A DNA stretch of 44,433 nt. Origin: a virus. The notes beneath the pieces are model-generated. The model had not been told where the DNA came from, searched no databases, and saw only the letters and a program-made list of their open reading frames with translations. Positions 8,414 through 16,147 of the stretch are shown in pieces; position 1 is the stretch's first letter; the number at the start of each line of letters is the position of its first letter. The position numbers were made by a program, and so were the translations under genes. The stretch lies in the IMG/VR virus record IMGVR_UViG_3300035183_000669, positions 1-44,433 of that record, one strand, 5' to 3'.

Positions 8414-8934
8414 TTGGCTTGGTTAGCTTGGTATCTGTCAAGTAGCTCTTTTACTGTTCTTGCCCAGGCCTTGCAGAGGTTGAGTTGCTCAACTACTGTG
8501 TCTGCTCGGGCAGCCTCATGGAGAAGAAATCTACTAGCCTCTTCAGAAAGTTCGGTTCCTGTTCCTCCTGAAGTGCTGGTGGTAGAGGAGGAATTTGTGG
8601 AAGAGGCGTTTTGACAACTCGAACGGGAGCCTGGGTCGCGCAGCCTGTGACCAGCACTGATAGCAGAATTGTACTTATTAAGTAATGCTTTGGTGCGTTT
8701 TTCGTTCTCAGCATAGGCTAGTTCTAGTTTATCTCTAGTTGCGAGAAGTTCATGTTCAACTTGCGTGGCATGTTCTCTTTCTTGTCGCAAAGCTTCATTA
8801 GCTATTCGCTCAATTTCAGCAATCCTTTGTGTATATACGGCATCCTTATACTTTGCGGTGTAGTAAATCGAAATGGAGCTGCTAGCGGTAGCTGCAGCAA
8901 TTGTTGCTAGTACAGTTACTTTAAGATTGAACAT
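8398..8934 (-). CDS. Rz: Inner-membrane spanin (Rz-like)
   Basis: A 178-residue protein with an N-terminal membrane segment (residues 5-27), a long charged coiled coil (about 30-90) and a Ser/Thr/Gly linker. This is the layout of an i-spanin, which links the inner membrane to the o-spanin and fuses the membranes in the last lysis step of Gram-negative hosts. The o-spanin gene is wholly nested in another frame (8493-8714), the classic Rz/Rz1 arrangement. It is last in a minus-strand late operon and its start overlaps the gene upstream. Confidence 0.85.
   Translation of the reverse strand: MFNLKVTVLATIAAATASSSISIYYTAKYKDAVYTQRIAEIERIANEALRQEREHATQVEHELLATRDKLELAYAENEKRTKALLNKYNSAISAGHRLRDPGSRSSCQNASSTNSSSTTSTSGGTGTELSEEASRFLLHEAARADTVVEQLNLCKAWARTVKELLDRYQANQANQDKP
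8493..8714 (-). CDS. Rz1: Outer-membrane lipoprotein spanin (Rz1-like), nested
   Basis: A 73-residue ORF nested out of frame inside the i-spanin gene. It has a signal peptide and lipobox LVTGC (Cys at about residue 25), then a Pro-rich mature part (PLPQIPPLPPALQ), the signature of o-spanins. It should be lipidated and anchored to the outer membrane, pairing with the i-spanin. Nested placement supports it strongly. Confidence 0.86.
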   Translation of the reverse strand: MLRTKNAPKHYLISTILLSVLVTGCATQAPVRVVKTPLPQIPPLPPALQEEQEPNFLKRLVDFFSMRLPEQTQ

Positions 8935-9319
8935 CTCTATACACCAAGTGATATCTCTTTGCGGTATCGGCTAATATGTCATCGATGATTCTATTTGATT
9001 CAATTTCATCATCCCAAAGACAATAGCAACCAATAAAAAGAAGCATGCTTTTCGCGACAGAAAATTCATCATCCGACAAAATTATACGAAGCATTTGATT
9101 GACTTTCTTGGTACCAAAAGTGTTGATTGAAATTATAATATTATTCAGAAGTAATTTCTCATTGATCATACCCGTTCTCAAGAAACGAGCAATCATTTTT
9201 CGGATGATAAAGAGATTGTATATGTCTTTCTTGAATTCAATTTCATTGAAGAAACCATTGATGGCATAACCATCCCTGGCAATTTCTATGATTCTCTTTT
9301 TTCTGTCACGGTTCGCCAT
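8921..9319 (-). CDS. Conserved phage protein of unknown function (DUF7207-like)
   Basis: A 132-residue helical protein. It contains NEIEFKKDIYNLFIIRKMIARFL and a following LLNNIIISINTFG segment, a pattern I associate with a small family common in T4-like phages near lysis or tail genes (DUF7207 type). No catalytic motif or membrane segment is evident. The start follows the upstream stop directly (TAGATGG), and the stop overlaps the spanin start, so all three are one minus-strand unit. Confidence 0.6.
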   Translation of the reverse strand: MANRDRKKRIIEIARDGYAINGFFNEIEFKKDIYNLFIIRKMIARFLRTGMINEKLLLNNIIISINTFGTKKVNQMLRIILSDDEFSVAKSMLLFIGCYCLWDDEIESNRIIDDILADTAKRYHLVYRDVQS

Positions 9320-9601
9320 CTATTGTGCGGTTTTCGAACTTTTTGTCCGACGACGGGGCTTCTTTTCTGTTTCATGATCATCTGCTTTGGTTTCTGCTTC
9401 AACAGGAGCCTGTTCTGGTTCAGTTTCAGTAGTTTCTTTAGGAATTTCTCCTTTGTACGGCCGATTAGGTACAAATCCCTCAACTGGATTAGGCAGCCCA
9501 CGCACACAAACTAGTACTTCGCCAGTTTTAGGGAGAGCCCAACCGTAAATAGTAGGAATCGCGTCTGGATGTGGTTTTCGAAAACGTCTTTCGGTTGACA
9601 T
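9320..9601 (-). CDS. Hypothetical protein, acidic/Pro-rich tail
   Basis: The 93-residue protein starts MSTERRFRKPHPDAIP. ATG at 9601 is chosen because AAGGAGA lies 9 bases upstream; a TTG three codons earlier overlaps that site. The first half looks folded (IYGWALPKTGEVLVCVRGLP). The second half is a disordered Glu/Pro/Thr/Lys tail ending in RRRTKSSK. It is the first strong gene of the minus-strand late unit ending in the spanins. Function is unknown; a small virion or tail accessory protein is possible. Confidence 0.62.
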   Translation of the reverse strand: MSTERRFRKPHPDAIPTIYGWALPKTGEVLVCVRGLPNPVEGFVPNRPYKGEIPKETTETEPEQAPVEAETKADDHETEKKPRRRTKSSKTAQ

Positions 9602-9636
9602 TTGTATCAATCTCCTTTATAATATATTAACATGAG

Positions 9637-9735
9637 CTAACACACAGCCAAATACTGCATGTCTTCCGGACTCATCGACTCAGCCGCTGCTGACGCCTCC
9701 TCCGGTTTTTGTTTAACGTCCGACTTGGCTTCCAA
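9637..9735 (-). CDS. Possible 32-residue ORF with TTG start
   Basis: Just downstream of the minus-strand late promoter box is an open frame that would start at TTG and end SMSPEDMQYLAVC. Composition is protein-like (Glu/Ala/Lys/Ser-rich), but there is no convincing ribosome site and the start is non-ATG. It may be a small peptide or only leader RNA. Confidence 0.25.
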   Translation of the reverse strand: MEAKSDVKQKPEEASAAAESMSPEDMQYLAVC

Positions 9736-9747
9736 GCCAGACGATAT

Positions 9748-9755
9748 TATTTATG
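9748..9755 (-). promoter_or_regulatory. T4-type late promoter box, minus strand
   Basis: Read on the minus strand this is CATAAATA, 7 of 8 bases of TATAAATA. It lies about 147 bases upstream of the 9601 start and would drive the operon ending in the spanins, a timing that fits lysis genes. Confidence 0.55.
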
Positions 9756-9774
9756 GTAATTCATTCACTATCAG

Positions 9775-10848
9775 TTGTATCGCAATTTAATGAACCATGT
9801 TGATTACAAGTACATGCTGCTCGTCAGCCCGAGACTTGAGTTATTCAAGGACTTGGGAAATGATATTTACAATTTCAGATGCCCTTTCTGTGGCGATAGT
9901 AAAAGGAAAAAGAATAGAGCTCGTGGTTACTTCTTCCCTGTAGATGATACGGTTATTTTCAAATGTCATAATTGCGGAAAAAGTGTCAATCTTCCGAAAT
10001 TTCTTCAAGAATTGGATTATGGATTGTTCACTCAGTACAAGTTAGAGAAATTCGGTAAACCTAAGCAATCAAATCTTCTCCCTGAATTAGTTTCAACAAA
10101 ACAAAAAGAATTTGTTTCAAAAACAAATGATATTCTTCGAGAATGCTATAAGTTGAATGATGTTCCTGAAGATCTGAAATCTGTGCTTGAATATGCTAGA
10201 AGTCGTTGTATTCCCGAAGTATTTTTTGAAAAACTTTATGCTGCAAGAAGTTTAAATTCAATTGCGAAACGTATTGATCGTTATAAAGATAAAGAATTCT
10301 CTGATTTTCCTGTCTTTGTTATTCCTTTCTTTAGAGCAGATGGCAGTTATAGTTACGTACAATGCAGAAGTATTGATTCAGAAATTCCACAGCATTTACG
10401 TTTTGTTACATTCGGCATTGATACTACTGCGCCGAAGTTATGGGGTGAATTTCGCGTGAATTGGAATAAGCCAATCTATATACTAGAAGGACCGATAGAT
10501 GCTATGTTTGTAGTGAATGGTTTGGCTATAGCAGGCGCGATGCATACTGGTACCATAAATTACATAAAAGAACGTCAAGTCAAATTTCGAAATGAATTGA
10601 ATCTGAAGGATATTTGTTTTTGTTATGATAATGATTATTCAATGAATCAAGATATCATGAAACAGTTATTGAGAAGAATCGATGAGGGATTCAGTGTAGT
10701 CATTTATGATAAGAAATTCAAATTTAAAGACATTAATGATGCCATAAGAGGCGGCTGGAATATTCAAGAAATAAATACTTATATTCGAAGTAGAACATTT
10801 AGCGGACTAACCGCAAAACTAGAGCTTAGTAAATTAGGTAGAAGTTAA
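9775..10848 (+). CDS. 61: DNA primase, T4 gp61-like
   Basis: A 357-residue primase. An N-terminal zinc finger, CPFCGDS then FKCHNCG (Cys36, 39, 64, 67), binds template DNA. A Toprim segment follows, with ILEGPIDAMFV (acidic Glu of motif I) and CFCYDNDYS (the DxD-type pair). It makes RNA primers for lagging-strand synthesis with the gp41-type helicase at 748. The start is uncertain: TTG at 9775 or ATG at 9790, and neither has a good ribosome site. The conserved SPRLELF segment begins after both. The next gene starts with GTG one base after the stop. Confidence 0.9.
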   Translation: MYRNLMNHVDYKYMLLVSPRLELFKDLGNDIYNFRCPFCGDSKRKKNRARGYFFPVDDTVIFKCHNCGKSVNLPKFLQELDYGLFTQYKLEKFGKPKQSNLLPELVSTKQKEFVSKTNDILRECYKLNDVPEDLKSVLEYARSRCIPEVFFEKLYAARSLNSIAKRIDRYKDKEFSDFPVFVIPFFRADGSYSYVQCRSIDSEIPQHLRFVTFGIDTTAPKLWGEFRVNWNKPIYILEGPIDAMFVVNGLAIAGAMHTGTINYIKERQVKFRNELNLKDICFCYDNDYSMNQDIMKQLLRRIDEGFSVVIYDKKFKFKDINDAIRGGWNIQEINTYIRSRTFSGLTAKLELSKLGRS

Positions 10849-10849
10849 C

Positions 10850-12124
10850 GTGACATCTATCAAAGATCTTCAAGAAAAAATTAAGATTAGCGCAGGGTAC
10901 GACAGCTCGATCAGTAAAAAGAGCAGTACTGTTCTTATCGTCGAGACGTCAAAAGGTGAAGATCGTAAAGAAATCTTGCGTGATATCATTGCGCCATTAG
11001 TTGGCGGGGAATATGTTCCTGGCAATAGATTAAAAAGCACTGCAAAATCTAGCAAAGGTGGCGTGATTGTTGATAATATCACTATAATCGCCAAAGAAGT
11101 TATCAATGGTAAAATTGTCAGCCAATTAGATGCTCGAACTTTTACAGTAGGAGCTAAGAAAACAACTATTGATTATAATGGCAGTGAAGTTTCTTGTTAT
11201 GTATTCAGCGATGCAGAAGAAATTGAAGAAAGTATTATAAAAGGATGTTTGCAGGATCGATTGCTCGGAGAGAATATTGCCGACACATTTGCAGATTTCT
11301 TTCAGAATGGGTTCTTTACTTGGGGTAAAGTCGAGCCAGAAACATTGCTTAATAAGATTGGCGTTTATGCTGGCGAATTATTGAGCGGTTGGGTGCTTCT
11401 TAAAGGACAGCAAGCAAAATACATGGTTGGTAATACTCCTTTCAAAGGAAAAGCGAAATATTTTTATCTTCCAGATGATCCTAGTTTCAATGCAGTTGAT
11501 TCGATAGTTGATATGGCTGATGGTAATACTTATGCCATTTCTAGCAAATTTGATAGAGGCGCGGCGGCTAGTCTTTTTGCAAATGTACTTCCAGGAGCAA
11601 TCAAAAAATTGAACTCACTCAGAAATAATACATTGAAAGAACTTGCTACTATTTGTAAGAAAGGAAATATAGATCCAGGTAAAAATTCTAAGAAGATTGT
11701 TTATGAATGGGGTGTTAACTATTTGCTTGGCATGAACATAAGAAATCCTGAAAAGATTGCAGATGTGATTAGGATGGGTAAAACTTCACCTGAGCAGCAA
11801 GCCGTATGTGGTCGCGTAATGGAGATTATGAAAAAAGAAAATGACCCGCGCCTCGGGAAGATGAATTACAGCTTAAGCAGTTTCTTTAATAGAAAATTAG
11901 CCGAAGCCTTGACAGAAGACAGTAAAGATGATATAATTAGTATTGTGAGTGCTAAGAGTTACTATCAATTGAATCTCGATAAGAAAGCTTTCATGAAAGG
12001 AGAGCTGAAATTTCATTGTGTCAAGGCCGGGGATACCGAAATTATTATCAAAGGTAACAAATCGAGCCAGGATGATATTACTTGTAAACAAGGATGGGTG
12101 AATTACGAGATTGTGAAAAAATAA
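10850..12124 (+). CDS. Conserved hypothetical phage protein
   Basis: A 424-residue protein with a GTG start immediately after the primase stop. I do not recognise a family. A DMADGNTYAISSKFDRGAA segment (about residues 222-241) has a D-x-n-SxK spacing reminiscent of PD-(D/E)xK nucleases, but no supporting motif is clear. The rest is mixed alpha/beta without membrane segments or signal peptide. Position between primase and PhoH suggests a DNA-metabolism or structural-maturation role; this is weak inference. Confidence 0.55.
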   Translation: MTSIKDLQEKIKISAGYDSSISKKSSTVLIVETSKGEDRKEILRDIIAPLVGGEYVPGNRLKSTAKSSKGGVIVDNITIIAKEVINGKIVSQLDARTFTVGAKKTTIDYNGSEVSCYVFSDAEEIEESIIKGCLQDRLLGENIADTFADFFQNGFFTWGKVEPETLLNKIGVYAGELLSGWVLLKGQQAKYMVGNTPFKGKAKYFYLPDDPSFNAVDSIVDMADGNTYAISSKFDRGAAASLFANVLPGAIKKLNSLRNNTLKELATICKKGNIDPGKNSKKIVYEWGVNYLLGMNIRNPEKIADVIRMGKTSPEQQAVCGRVMEIMKKENDPRLGKMNYSLSSFFNRKLAEALTEDSKDDIISIVSAKSYYQLNLDKKAFMKGELKFHCVKAGDTEIIIKGNKSSQDDITCKQGWVNYEIVKK

Positions 12125-12139
12125 AAAGGTTAAATAATC

Positions 12140-12232
12140 ATGTCAGAAACAATCAAAAACTCACTCAATGGCAAAAAAACAGATAAAGATCAGCTACCGC
12201 TCTGCTTTCCCTACCAACGACATCCTCTCTAA
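12140..12232 (+). CDS. Possible 30-residue leader ORF overlapping phoH
   Basis: ATG at 12140 follows AAAGG and opens a 30-codon frame that ends inside the phoH start region in another frame. The phoH ATG at 12168 has no clear ribosome site, so translation of this short ORF could feed ribosomes to it. Product is not recognisable; it may be only a coupling leader. Confidence 0.28.
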   Translation: MSETIKNSLNGKKTDKDQLPLCFPYQRHPL

Positions 12233-12950
12233 TTTAAAGCCATTTAAACCACTTACACCTAATCAAGATTTAGCTTATCAGGAATTTAAACAAGGCAAAA
12301 ATTTGTTCTTATATGGATATGCAGGTACTGGTAAAACTTATCTCGCTTGCGCATTCGCGATTGAATCTCTTAAGAAAAGAGAAGTGAGTCAAATTCGTGT
12401 AATCAGAAGTTCAGTTCCGACGCGTGATATTGGATTTTTGCCTGGCACAGAAGAAGAGAAGATGGCTGCTTATGAAACTCCTTATGCAGCAATTTTTAAT
12501 GCCATCTTAGGACGAGGGGATGCTTACAGTATCATGAAACAAAAAAGTATGGTTGTTTTTGAGAGTTCAAGTTTTCAGAGAGGTATTACTTATGATAATA
12601 CATTCTTGATTGTTGATGAATTTCAGAATATGAGTTTCGAAGAACTGAACACTATCATCACGCGTATTGGAGAAAATACTCGTATTATCTTCTGTGGTGA
12701 TATTCGGCAATGTGATTTGGGGAAGCAGGAAAGCGGATTTGGTATAATGAAAAAAGTCTTGACATCTTTGGAGAAATATTTTACAATGATTGAGATGGGT
12801 CAGGACGATATTGTTAGGTCTGATCTTGTACGTGACTACATCATTGCTCTAGAGAGGCTCAAAGATGAGAAATGTAATTCAAAAAAAGTTGAGATTAACG
12901 ATTCTGATCACAGGGTTATTGCTCGCCTTTTGTCCGCTGCAGTCGGTTAG
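12168..12950 (+). CDS. phoH: PhoH-like P-loop ATPase
   Basis: A 260-residue RecA/helicase-like ATPase. Walker A is GYAGTGKT (about residue 49), Walker B is LIVDEFQNM, and a sensor segment IIFCGDIRQCD follows, as in PhoH proteins widespread in phages. PhoH is linked to RNA metabolism and phosphate stress in bacteria, but its phage role is unsettled. The N-terminal LTPNQDLAYQEF segment is typical. The 3' end overlaps a secreted-protein gene in another frame by 86 bases. Confidence 0.9.
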   Translation: MAKKQIKISYRSAFPTNDILSNLKPFKPLTPNQDLAYQEFKQGKNLFLYGYAGTGKTYLACAFAIESLKKREVSQIRVIRSSVPTRDIGFLPGTEEEKMAAYETPYAAIFNAILGRGDAYSIMKQKSMVVFESSSFQRGITYDNTFLIVDEFQNMSFEELNTIITRIGENTRIIFCGDIRQCDLGKQESGFGIMKKVLTSLEKYFTMIEMGQDDIVRSDLVRDYIIALERLKDEKCNSKKVEINDSDHRVIARLLSAAVG

Positions 12951-13224
12951 CGCTAGACAATTTAATATTAATGTTTGGGCTCCTTATGAGGGCTTGAGTA
13001 TTTCGACAGGGCCCTATGGCACATCAATGAGTGTGATGATTCCTGGTATGTTTTCCTTTAACAGTTATGACCCGTACTACCCCAGGTATTATCATGACAG
13101 GCCTCGAGTTTTCATCGAGAGGACAATCATATACCCTTCTTGGCCTGATGGGTATTTTGAAACTGGCAGGGCTTGTCACTCTAATGTTGTTTGTATCAAT
13201 GGTGCTTGTTATCGGTGTTATTGA
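12865..13224 (+). CDS. Small secreted protein, Tyr/Pro-rich, Cys-containing
   Basis: A 119-residue protein starting inside the end of phoH. A clear Sec signal peptide runs from basic MRNVIQKKLR through a hydrophobic core to VSA (residue 30). The mature part is rich in Tyr, Pro and aromatic residues (DPYYPRYYHDRP) and ends with four or more Cys (CHSNVVCINGACYRCY), which suggests disulfides in the periplasm. No family is recognised. Possible roles are envelope modification or superinfection exclusion. The long overlap with phoH is unusual; the signal peptide argues it is real. Confidence 0.6.
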   Translation: MRNVIQKKLRLTILITGLLLAFCPLQSVSARQFNINVWAPYEGLSISTGPYGTSMSVMIPGMFSFNSYDPYYPRYYHDRPRVFIERTIIYPSWPDGYFETGRACHSNVVCINGACYRCY

Positions 13225-13235
13225 GAGGTGTAGAA

Positions 13236-13421
13236 ATGTCTAGTCGTCGTGATAAATTTGACGAAGATCAACTTGAAATTCATCATACTAACATTCAGAA
13301 GAAGCGGGAGCGAAACAAACAAAATTTTAAGTATGTAAATGTACGCGAAATTCTCGAAGATGAATATGGTGATGAAGAAATGTATGCTCGTTTTGAACGC
13401 TTTCATAGGAGACGTGGATGA
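13236..13421 (+). CDS. Small charged hypothetical protein
   Basis: A 61-residue protein; ATG at 13236 is chosen because GAGAGG lies about 9 bases upstream. It starts MSSRRDKFDEDQ and is Arg/Glu/Asp-rich without hydrophobic segments. The C-terminus (EILEDEYGDEEMYARFERFHRR) looks helical. The stop overlaps the RNase H start (GGATGA). Function unknown. Confidence 0.6.
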   Translation: MSSRRDKFDEDQLEIHHTNIQKKRERNKQNFKYVNVREILEDEYGDEEMYARFERFHRRRG

Positions 13422-14278
13422 TTTTATTTGATTTTTCACAGGTTGTGGTTGGTGCCGCTCTCGAATATCATGCACGAACAAAGGAACTAATCGATGTGCC
13501 GCTTTTGCGGCACATCTCTCTTAACAATACTCTGAGTCTCAAAGATAAACTTCGCAAGTATTCTGATGAAATTGTTTTGTGCTTAGACGGTCGCAATTAC
13601 TGGCGCAAGAAGATTTTTCCTTACTACAAACAAAACCGCAAGAAGAGCCAAGAGAAGCAAACATTTGATTGGAAAACTTTTCATGAATCATTTAATATTA
13701 TCAAACAAGAATTCATTGAAAATTTGCCATACAAAGTAATCGAAGTTGAAGGCGCAGAAGCGGATGATATCATTGCGGTACTTTGCACTATTTTTGGCAA
13801 TCAGCGAGATGTTGTTGTAGTTAGTTCTGATAAAGATTTGTTGCAGATTCAGATGAATTTAGCTTCTCATGTGAAGCAATATTCTCCTTTTCATAAGAAA
13901 TTTCTCCAATCAGATCATAACTCATACAACCTCTTTGAGCATGTAGTCAAAGGTGATCCAGGAGATGGCATTCCGAATATTCTGAGTGATGATGATGTTT
14001 TCTTATGTGAAAGTAAAAGAAGTAGACCAATTCGTTCGAGTCAAATAGAAGCTTGGAGTAAATTTGGTCTTGATAATCCTGAAGGCTTCTGCAACGATCT
14101 AGTAGAACTAGAAAAGTTTCGTCGAAATCGTACACTCATTGATTTACGAATGATTCCCAAAGACGTGGTTGACGTCATTGCTTCGACTTACCAAGACATA
14201 AAACCACACGCAGATAATACTTTTAATTACTTGGTGAAGCATAAGTTACGAAAAATTCTTGAAAGAGGAGGTTTTTAA
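13418..14278 (+). CDS. rnh: RNase H / 5'-3' exonuclease, T4 rnh-like
   Basis: A 286-residue FEN-type nuclease that removes RNA primers from Okazaki fragments. Acidic metal-binding motifs are visible: the N-terminal [26 protein letters not shown] (FEN helical clamp), [21 protein letters not shown] and the helix-hairpin [10 protein letters not shown]. Length is close to T4 RNase H (305 aa). It lies upstream of gp33 and gp32 homologues, the same neighbourhood as T4 (rnh, dsbA, 33, 59, 32), though dsbA is at 22144 here and gp59 is not seen. Confidence 0.92.
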   Translation: MILFDFSQVVVGAALEYHARTKELIDVPLLRHISLNNTLSLKDKLRKYSDEIVLCLDGRNYWRKKIFPYYKQNRKKSQEKQTFDWKTFHESFNIIKQEFIENLPYKVIEVEGAEADDIIAVLCTIFGNQRDVVVVSSDKDLLQIQMNLASHVKQYSPFHKKFLQSDHNSYNLFEHVVKGDPGDGIPNILSDDDVFLCESKRSRPIRSSQIEAWSKFGLDNPEGFCNDLVELEKFRRNRTLIDLRMIPKDVVDVIASTYQDIKPHADNTFNYLVKHKLRKILERGGF

Positions 14279-14279
14279 C

Positions 14280-14537
14280 ATGCCAATTTATGACTACAAA
14301 TGCCAAGCTTGTTCACATCATTTTACTGAAATGAAACGTATGGATGACAGAAAAGTACCAGAAAGTGAACCTTGTCCATCTTGCGGGAAAGTAGGTGAAG
14401 TGAAGCAAATTATTACGACAAATTTTGAATTGATGGCGCCAGATCAACTTGGACGTGTTAAGCCACCATCAGATTGGAGATATTTTCTTCAAAATTTGAA
14501 ACGAAAAAATCCTGGTTCTGATTTTACAACTTACTGA
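14280..14537 (+). CDS. FmdB-type zinc-ribbon protein
   Basis: An 85-residue protein starting [15 protein letters not shown], the hallmark of the FmdB/CxxC putative regulatory family. A second knuckle, CPSCGKVGE, completes a four-Cys zinc ribbon. ATG at 14280 follows GAGGAGG with good spacing; the frame is open upstream but lacks a better start. The C-terminal half has no motif. A small nucleic-acid-binding or regulatory role is likely. Confidence 0.78.
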   Translation: MPIYDYKCQACSHHFTEMKRMDDRKVPESEPCPSCGKVGEVKQIITTNFELMAPDQLGRVKPPSDWRYFLQNLKRKNPGSDFTTY

Positions 14538-14547
14538 GGAGGTCACC

Positions 14548-14673
14548 ATGAAGAAGATTATCAAAAATTCTGATGTCACGTTTTTCGCCGCATTCTTTTT
14601 CATTGAATTCATTAGTCTGACTCTTTTATCCTCCATGTTGTTCTGGTTGTTTGATATCATTCTCAAGAAGTGA
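14548..14673 (+). CDS. Small single-pass membrane protein
   Basis: A 41-residue ORF with a strong ribosome site (GAGGAGG before ATG). It has a basic N-terminus (MKKIIKNS) and one long hydrophobic segment (FFAAFFFIEFISLTLLSSM and beyond) ending in KK. The stop overlaps the start of the exonuclease gene. It is a membrane peptide of unknown role; holin-like or inhibitory activity is speculative, though the SleB-type endolysin is the second gene downstream. Confidence 0.6.
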   Translation: MKKIIKNSDVTFFAAFFFIEFISLTLLSSMLFWLFDIILKK

Positions 14674-15383
14674 TGGACATTTCGGAATGTAAAATCAAGT
14701 TAAAAAACTTTGAATCTCAAGCAAGAGCAATACGTGATAGAATCGACCCTTCAGTTGGACGCATATACACTACTCCTGAAGGGAAAGAATATGTTTCTAT
14801 CACGACTATCTTATCTGCCGTTTCTGATAAAACTTGGCTTGAAGAATGGAAAAAACGAGTAGGAGAAGATACAGCCAATCGAATCACTCAGGAAGCTGCA
14901 GCTAGAGGCTCTAGTTTACATGATATTATTGAAAGACATTTTAAAGGAAATTTGAATAAGGAGGATCAAGTAGCATCAGGGTGGAAGTTGTATAAATCAT
15001 TATTAATTCATTTGAATAAGATAGAGCCTCTTTCTCTTGAATTGCCACTATGGTCTGATCATTTACATGTAGCAGGCAGAACAGATTGCGTTGGAATTTA
15101 CGATGGGAAATTGAGTATCATCGACTTTAAATCAAGCCGTCGTGAAAAACGAGAAGAAGAAATCAATAACTATTTTCTTCAATGTACGTTGTATGCGTTA
15201 ATGATATATGAGTTGTTAGGTATTGAATGCAAACAAATTGTGGTGTTGATTGGTAATGATAATGGATTCCCTCAGGAGTTCAAAAGAAAAACTCGTACTC
15301 ATGCGAGAGAAGCTATCGAAGCTGTTAGGCGCTATCATTCTCTTTTCGAGCACAGCCGCGATGTCTGCGCAGTACAACGCTAA
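14673..15383 (+). CDS. PD-(D/E)xK exonuclease (RecB-like)
   Basis: A 236-residue nuclease. The core motif HVAGRTDCVGIYDGKLSIIDFKSS shows the acidic pair and D-x-K lysine of RecB/Cas4-like PD-(D/E)xK enzymes; an upstream ARGSSLHDIIERH segment and a downstream Gln/Tyr motif (FLQCTLYALM) match phage exonucleases. ATG at 14673 overlaps the previous stop; a GTG one codon earlier is possible. It probably acts in replication or recombination end processing. Its last 83 bases overlap the endolysin gene. Confidence 0.82.
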   Translation: MDISECKIKLKNFESQARAIRDRIDPSVGRIYTTPEGKEYVSITTILSAVSDKTWLEEWKKRVGEDTANRITQEAAARGSSLHDIIERHFKGNLNKEDQVASGWKLYKSLLIHLNKIEPLSLELPLWSDHLHVAGRTDCVGIYDGKLSIIDFKSSRREKREEEINNYFLQCTLYALMIYELLGIECKQIVVLIGNDNGFPQEFKRKTRTHAREAIEAVRRYHSLFEHSRDVCAVQR

Positions 15384-15774
15384 AAAAGAGATTGAGTGCT
15401 TAGCAAAAACGATCTATCATGAAGCGCGTGGGGAACCAGAGATTGGTAAGAAGGCGGTTGCTATAGTTTTGATGAATCGAGCAAAGAGTGCAAATTTTTC
15501 TAACTCGATTTGTCGCGTTGTGCTCGAGGAAGGACAATTCCCTTGGAAGTTGAGTAGAAGGATTGCGAAGAAAGATATTCGAATGTTTATGGAGATTCGT
15601 GAGTTAGCTGCTTCTTTGTATAAGAGCTATCACATGAGACGAAAGTTGCCAAGAGGCTTGACAATTTTTAAAAATGCGTTATACTTTAGCAAGCGAGGAT
15701 TCAAGAACAAGAACTTGAAGTTTGTTGCGAAGATTGGTGGTCATAGATTTTACACGGTGAGGTATACTAGATGA
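15301..15774 (+). CDS. SleB-type cell-wall hydrolase with signal peptide (endolysin candidate)
   Basis: A 157-residue hydrolase. ATG at 15301 is chosen because it gives a clean signal peptide (basic MREKLSKLL, hydrophobic core, SAM-SA end near residue 23); ATG at 15250 would bury it. The SleB domain shows LAKTIYHEARGEPEIGKKAVA with catalytic-type Glu41 and NRAKSANFSNSICRVV. It should cut peptidoglycan after Sec export or a signal-anchor step, so it is the most likely endolysin in this window. It overlaps the exonuclease gene and the next gene (ATGA). Confidence 0.78.
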   Translation: MREKLSKLLGAIILFSSTAAMSAQYNAKKEIECLAKTIYHEARGEPEIGKKAVAIVLMNRAKSANFSNSICRVVLEEGQFPWKLSRRIAKKDIRMFMEIRELAASLYKSYHMRRKLPRGLTIFKNALYFSKRGFKNKNLKFVAKIGGHRFYTVRYTR

Positions 15775-15998
15775 GTTATAGCGAGAAAGCATTGTTACGT
15801 ATTCAAGAAATTGCCCATGAACAAGGAGTCGATATAGTAGAAGCTACTTCTCTTTTTTGCGAAGAGAATAATATCGATGTTCATGATTTCATCAAAATGA
15901 TTGACAAAAACTTCATTGATCTGTTAAAATATACCGCAATCGAAATGCGTAAAGTTAGGAAATCAGTAGCCAAGCCTATCAGCAAACTACCTATTTGA
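15771..15998 (+). CDS. 33: Late transcription coactivator, gp33-like
   Basis: A 75-residue helical protein resembling T4 gp33 and its cyanophage relatives: a short helix, IQEIAHEQGVDIVEATSLFC, then ENNIDVHDFIKMIDKN and a C-terminal LKYTAIEMRKVRK. gp33 bridges host RNA polymerase and the sliding clamp at TATAAATA late promoters, several of which are seen in this window. Location between rnh and the gp32 gene matches T4 gene order. Starts by ATGA overlap with the endolysin gene. Confidence 0.72.
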   Translation: MSYSEKALLRIQEIAHEQGVDIVEATSLFCEENNIDVHDFIKMIDKNFIDLLKYTAIEMRKVRKSVAKPISKLPI

Positions 15999-16006
15999 AA
16001 ATAGTG

Positions 16007-16114
16007 ATGTTGAAAAATTTGGTTGACATGTGGTTAAAGATCTCATATTATAATGGAGGTACAGTTGATGAAATATTAGCGGTACTTGATCGAACAGAAC
16101 TAGCAAACAGATAG
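16007..16114 (+). CDS. Possible 35-residue ORF
   Basis: A short frame (start MLKNLVDMW, end DEILAVLDRTELANR) spans the promoter before the SSB gene. The C-terminal part looks protein-like, but no ribosome site is visible and it overlaps the promoter elements, so it is doubtful. Confidence 0.25.
   Translation: MLKNLVDMWLKISYYNGGTVDEILAVLDRTELANR
16023..16054 (+). promoter_or_regulatory. Sigma-70-type promoter of the SSB gene
   Basis: TTGACA (16023-16028) is followed at 17 bases by TATTAT, or at 20 bases by TATAAT. It lies about 95 bases upstream of the gp32-type gene. A GGAGG follows at once but leads to only a short frame. Confidence 0.65.
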
Positions 16115-16147
16115 ATTCAATTAATTGATGTAATAAGAGGTAAACAT

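Noticed and set aside
9720-9740. Hairpin TTGGCTTCCAAGCCA as a terminator
   Set aside because: The loop is very small, the stem about five pairs, and no T-run follows on either strand.
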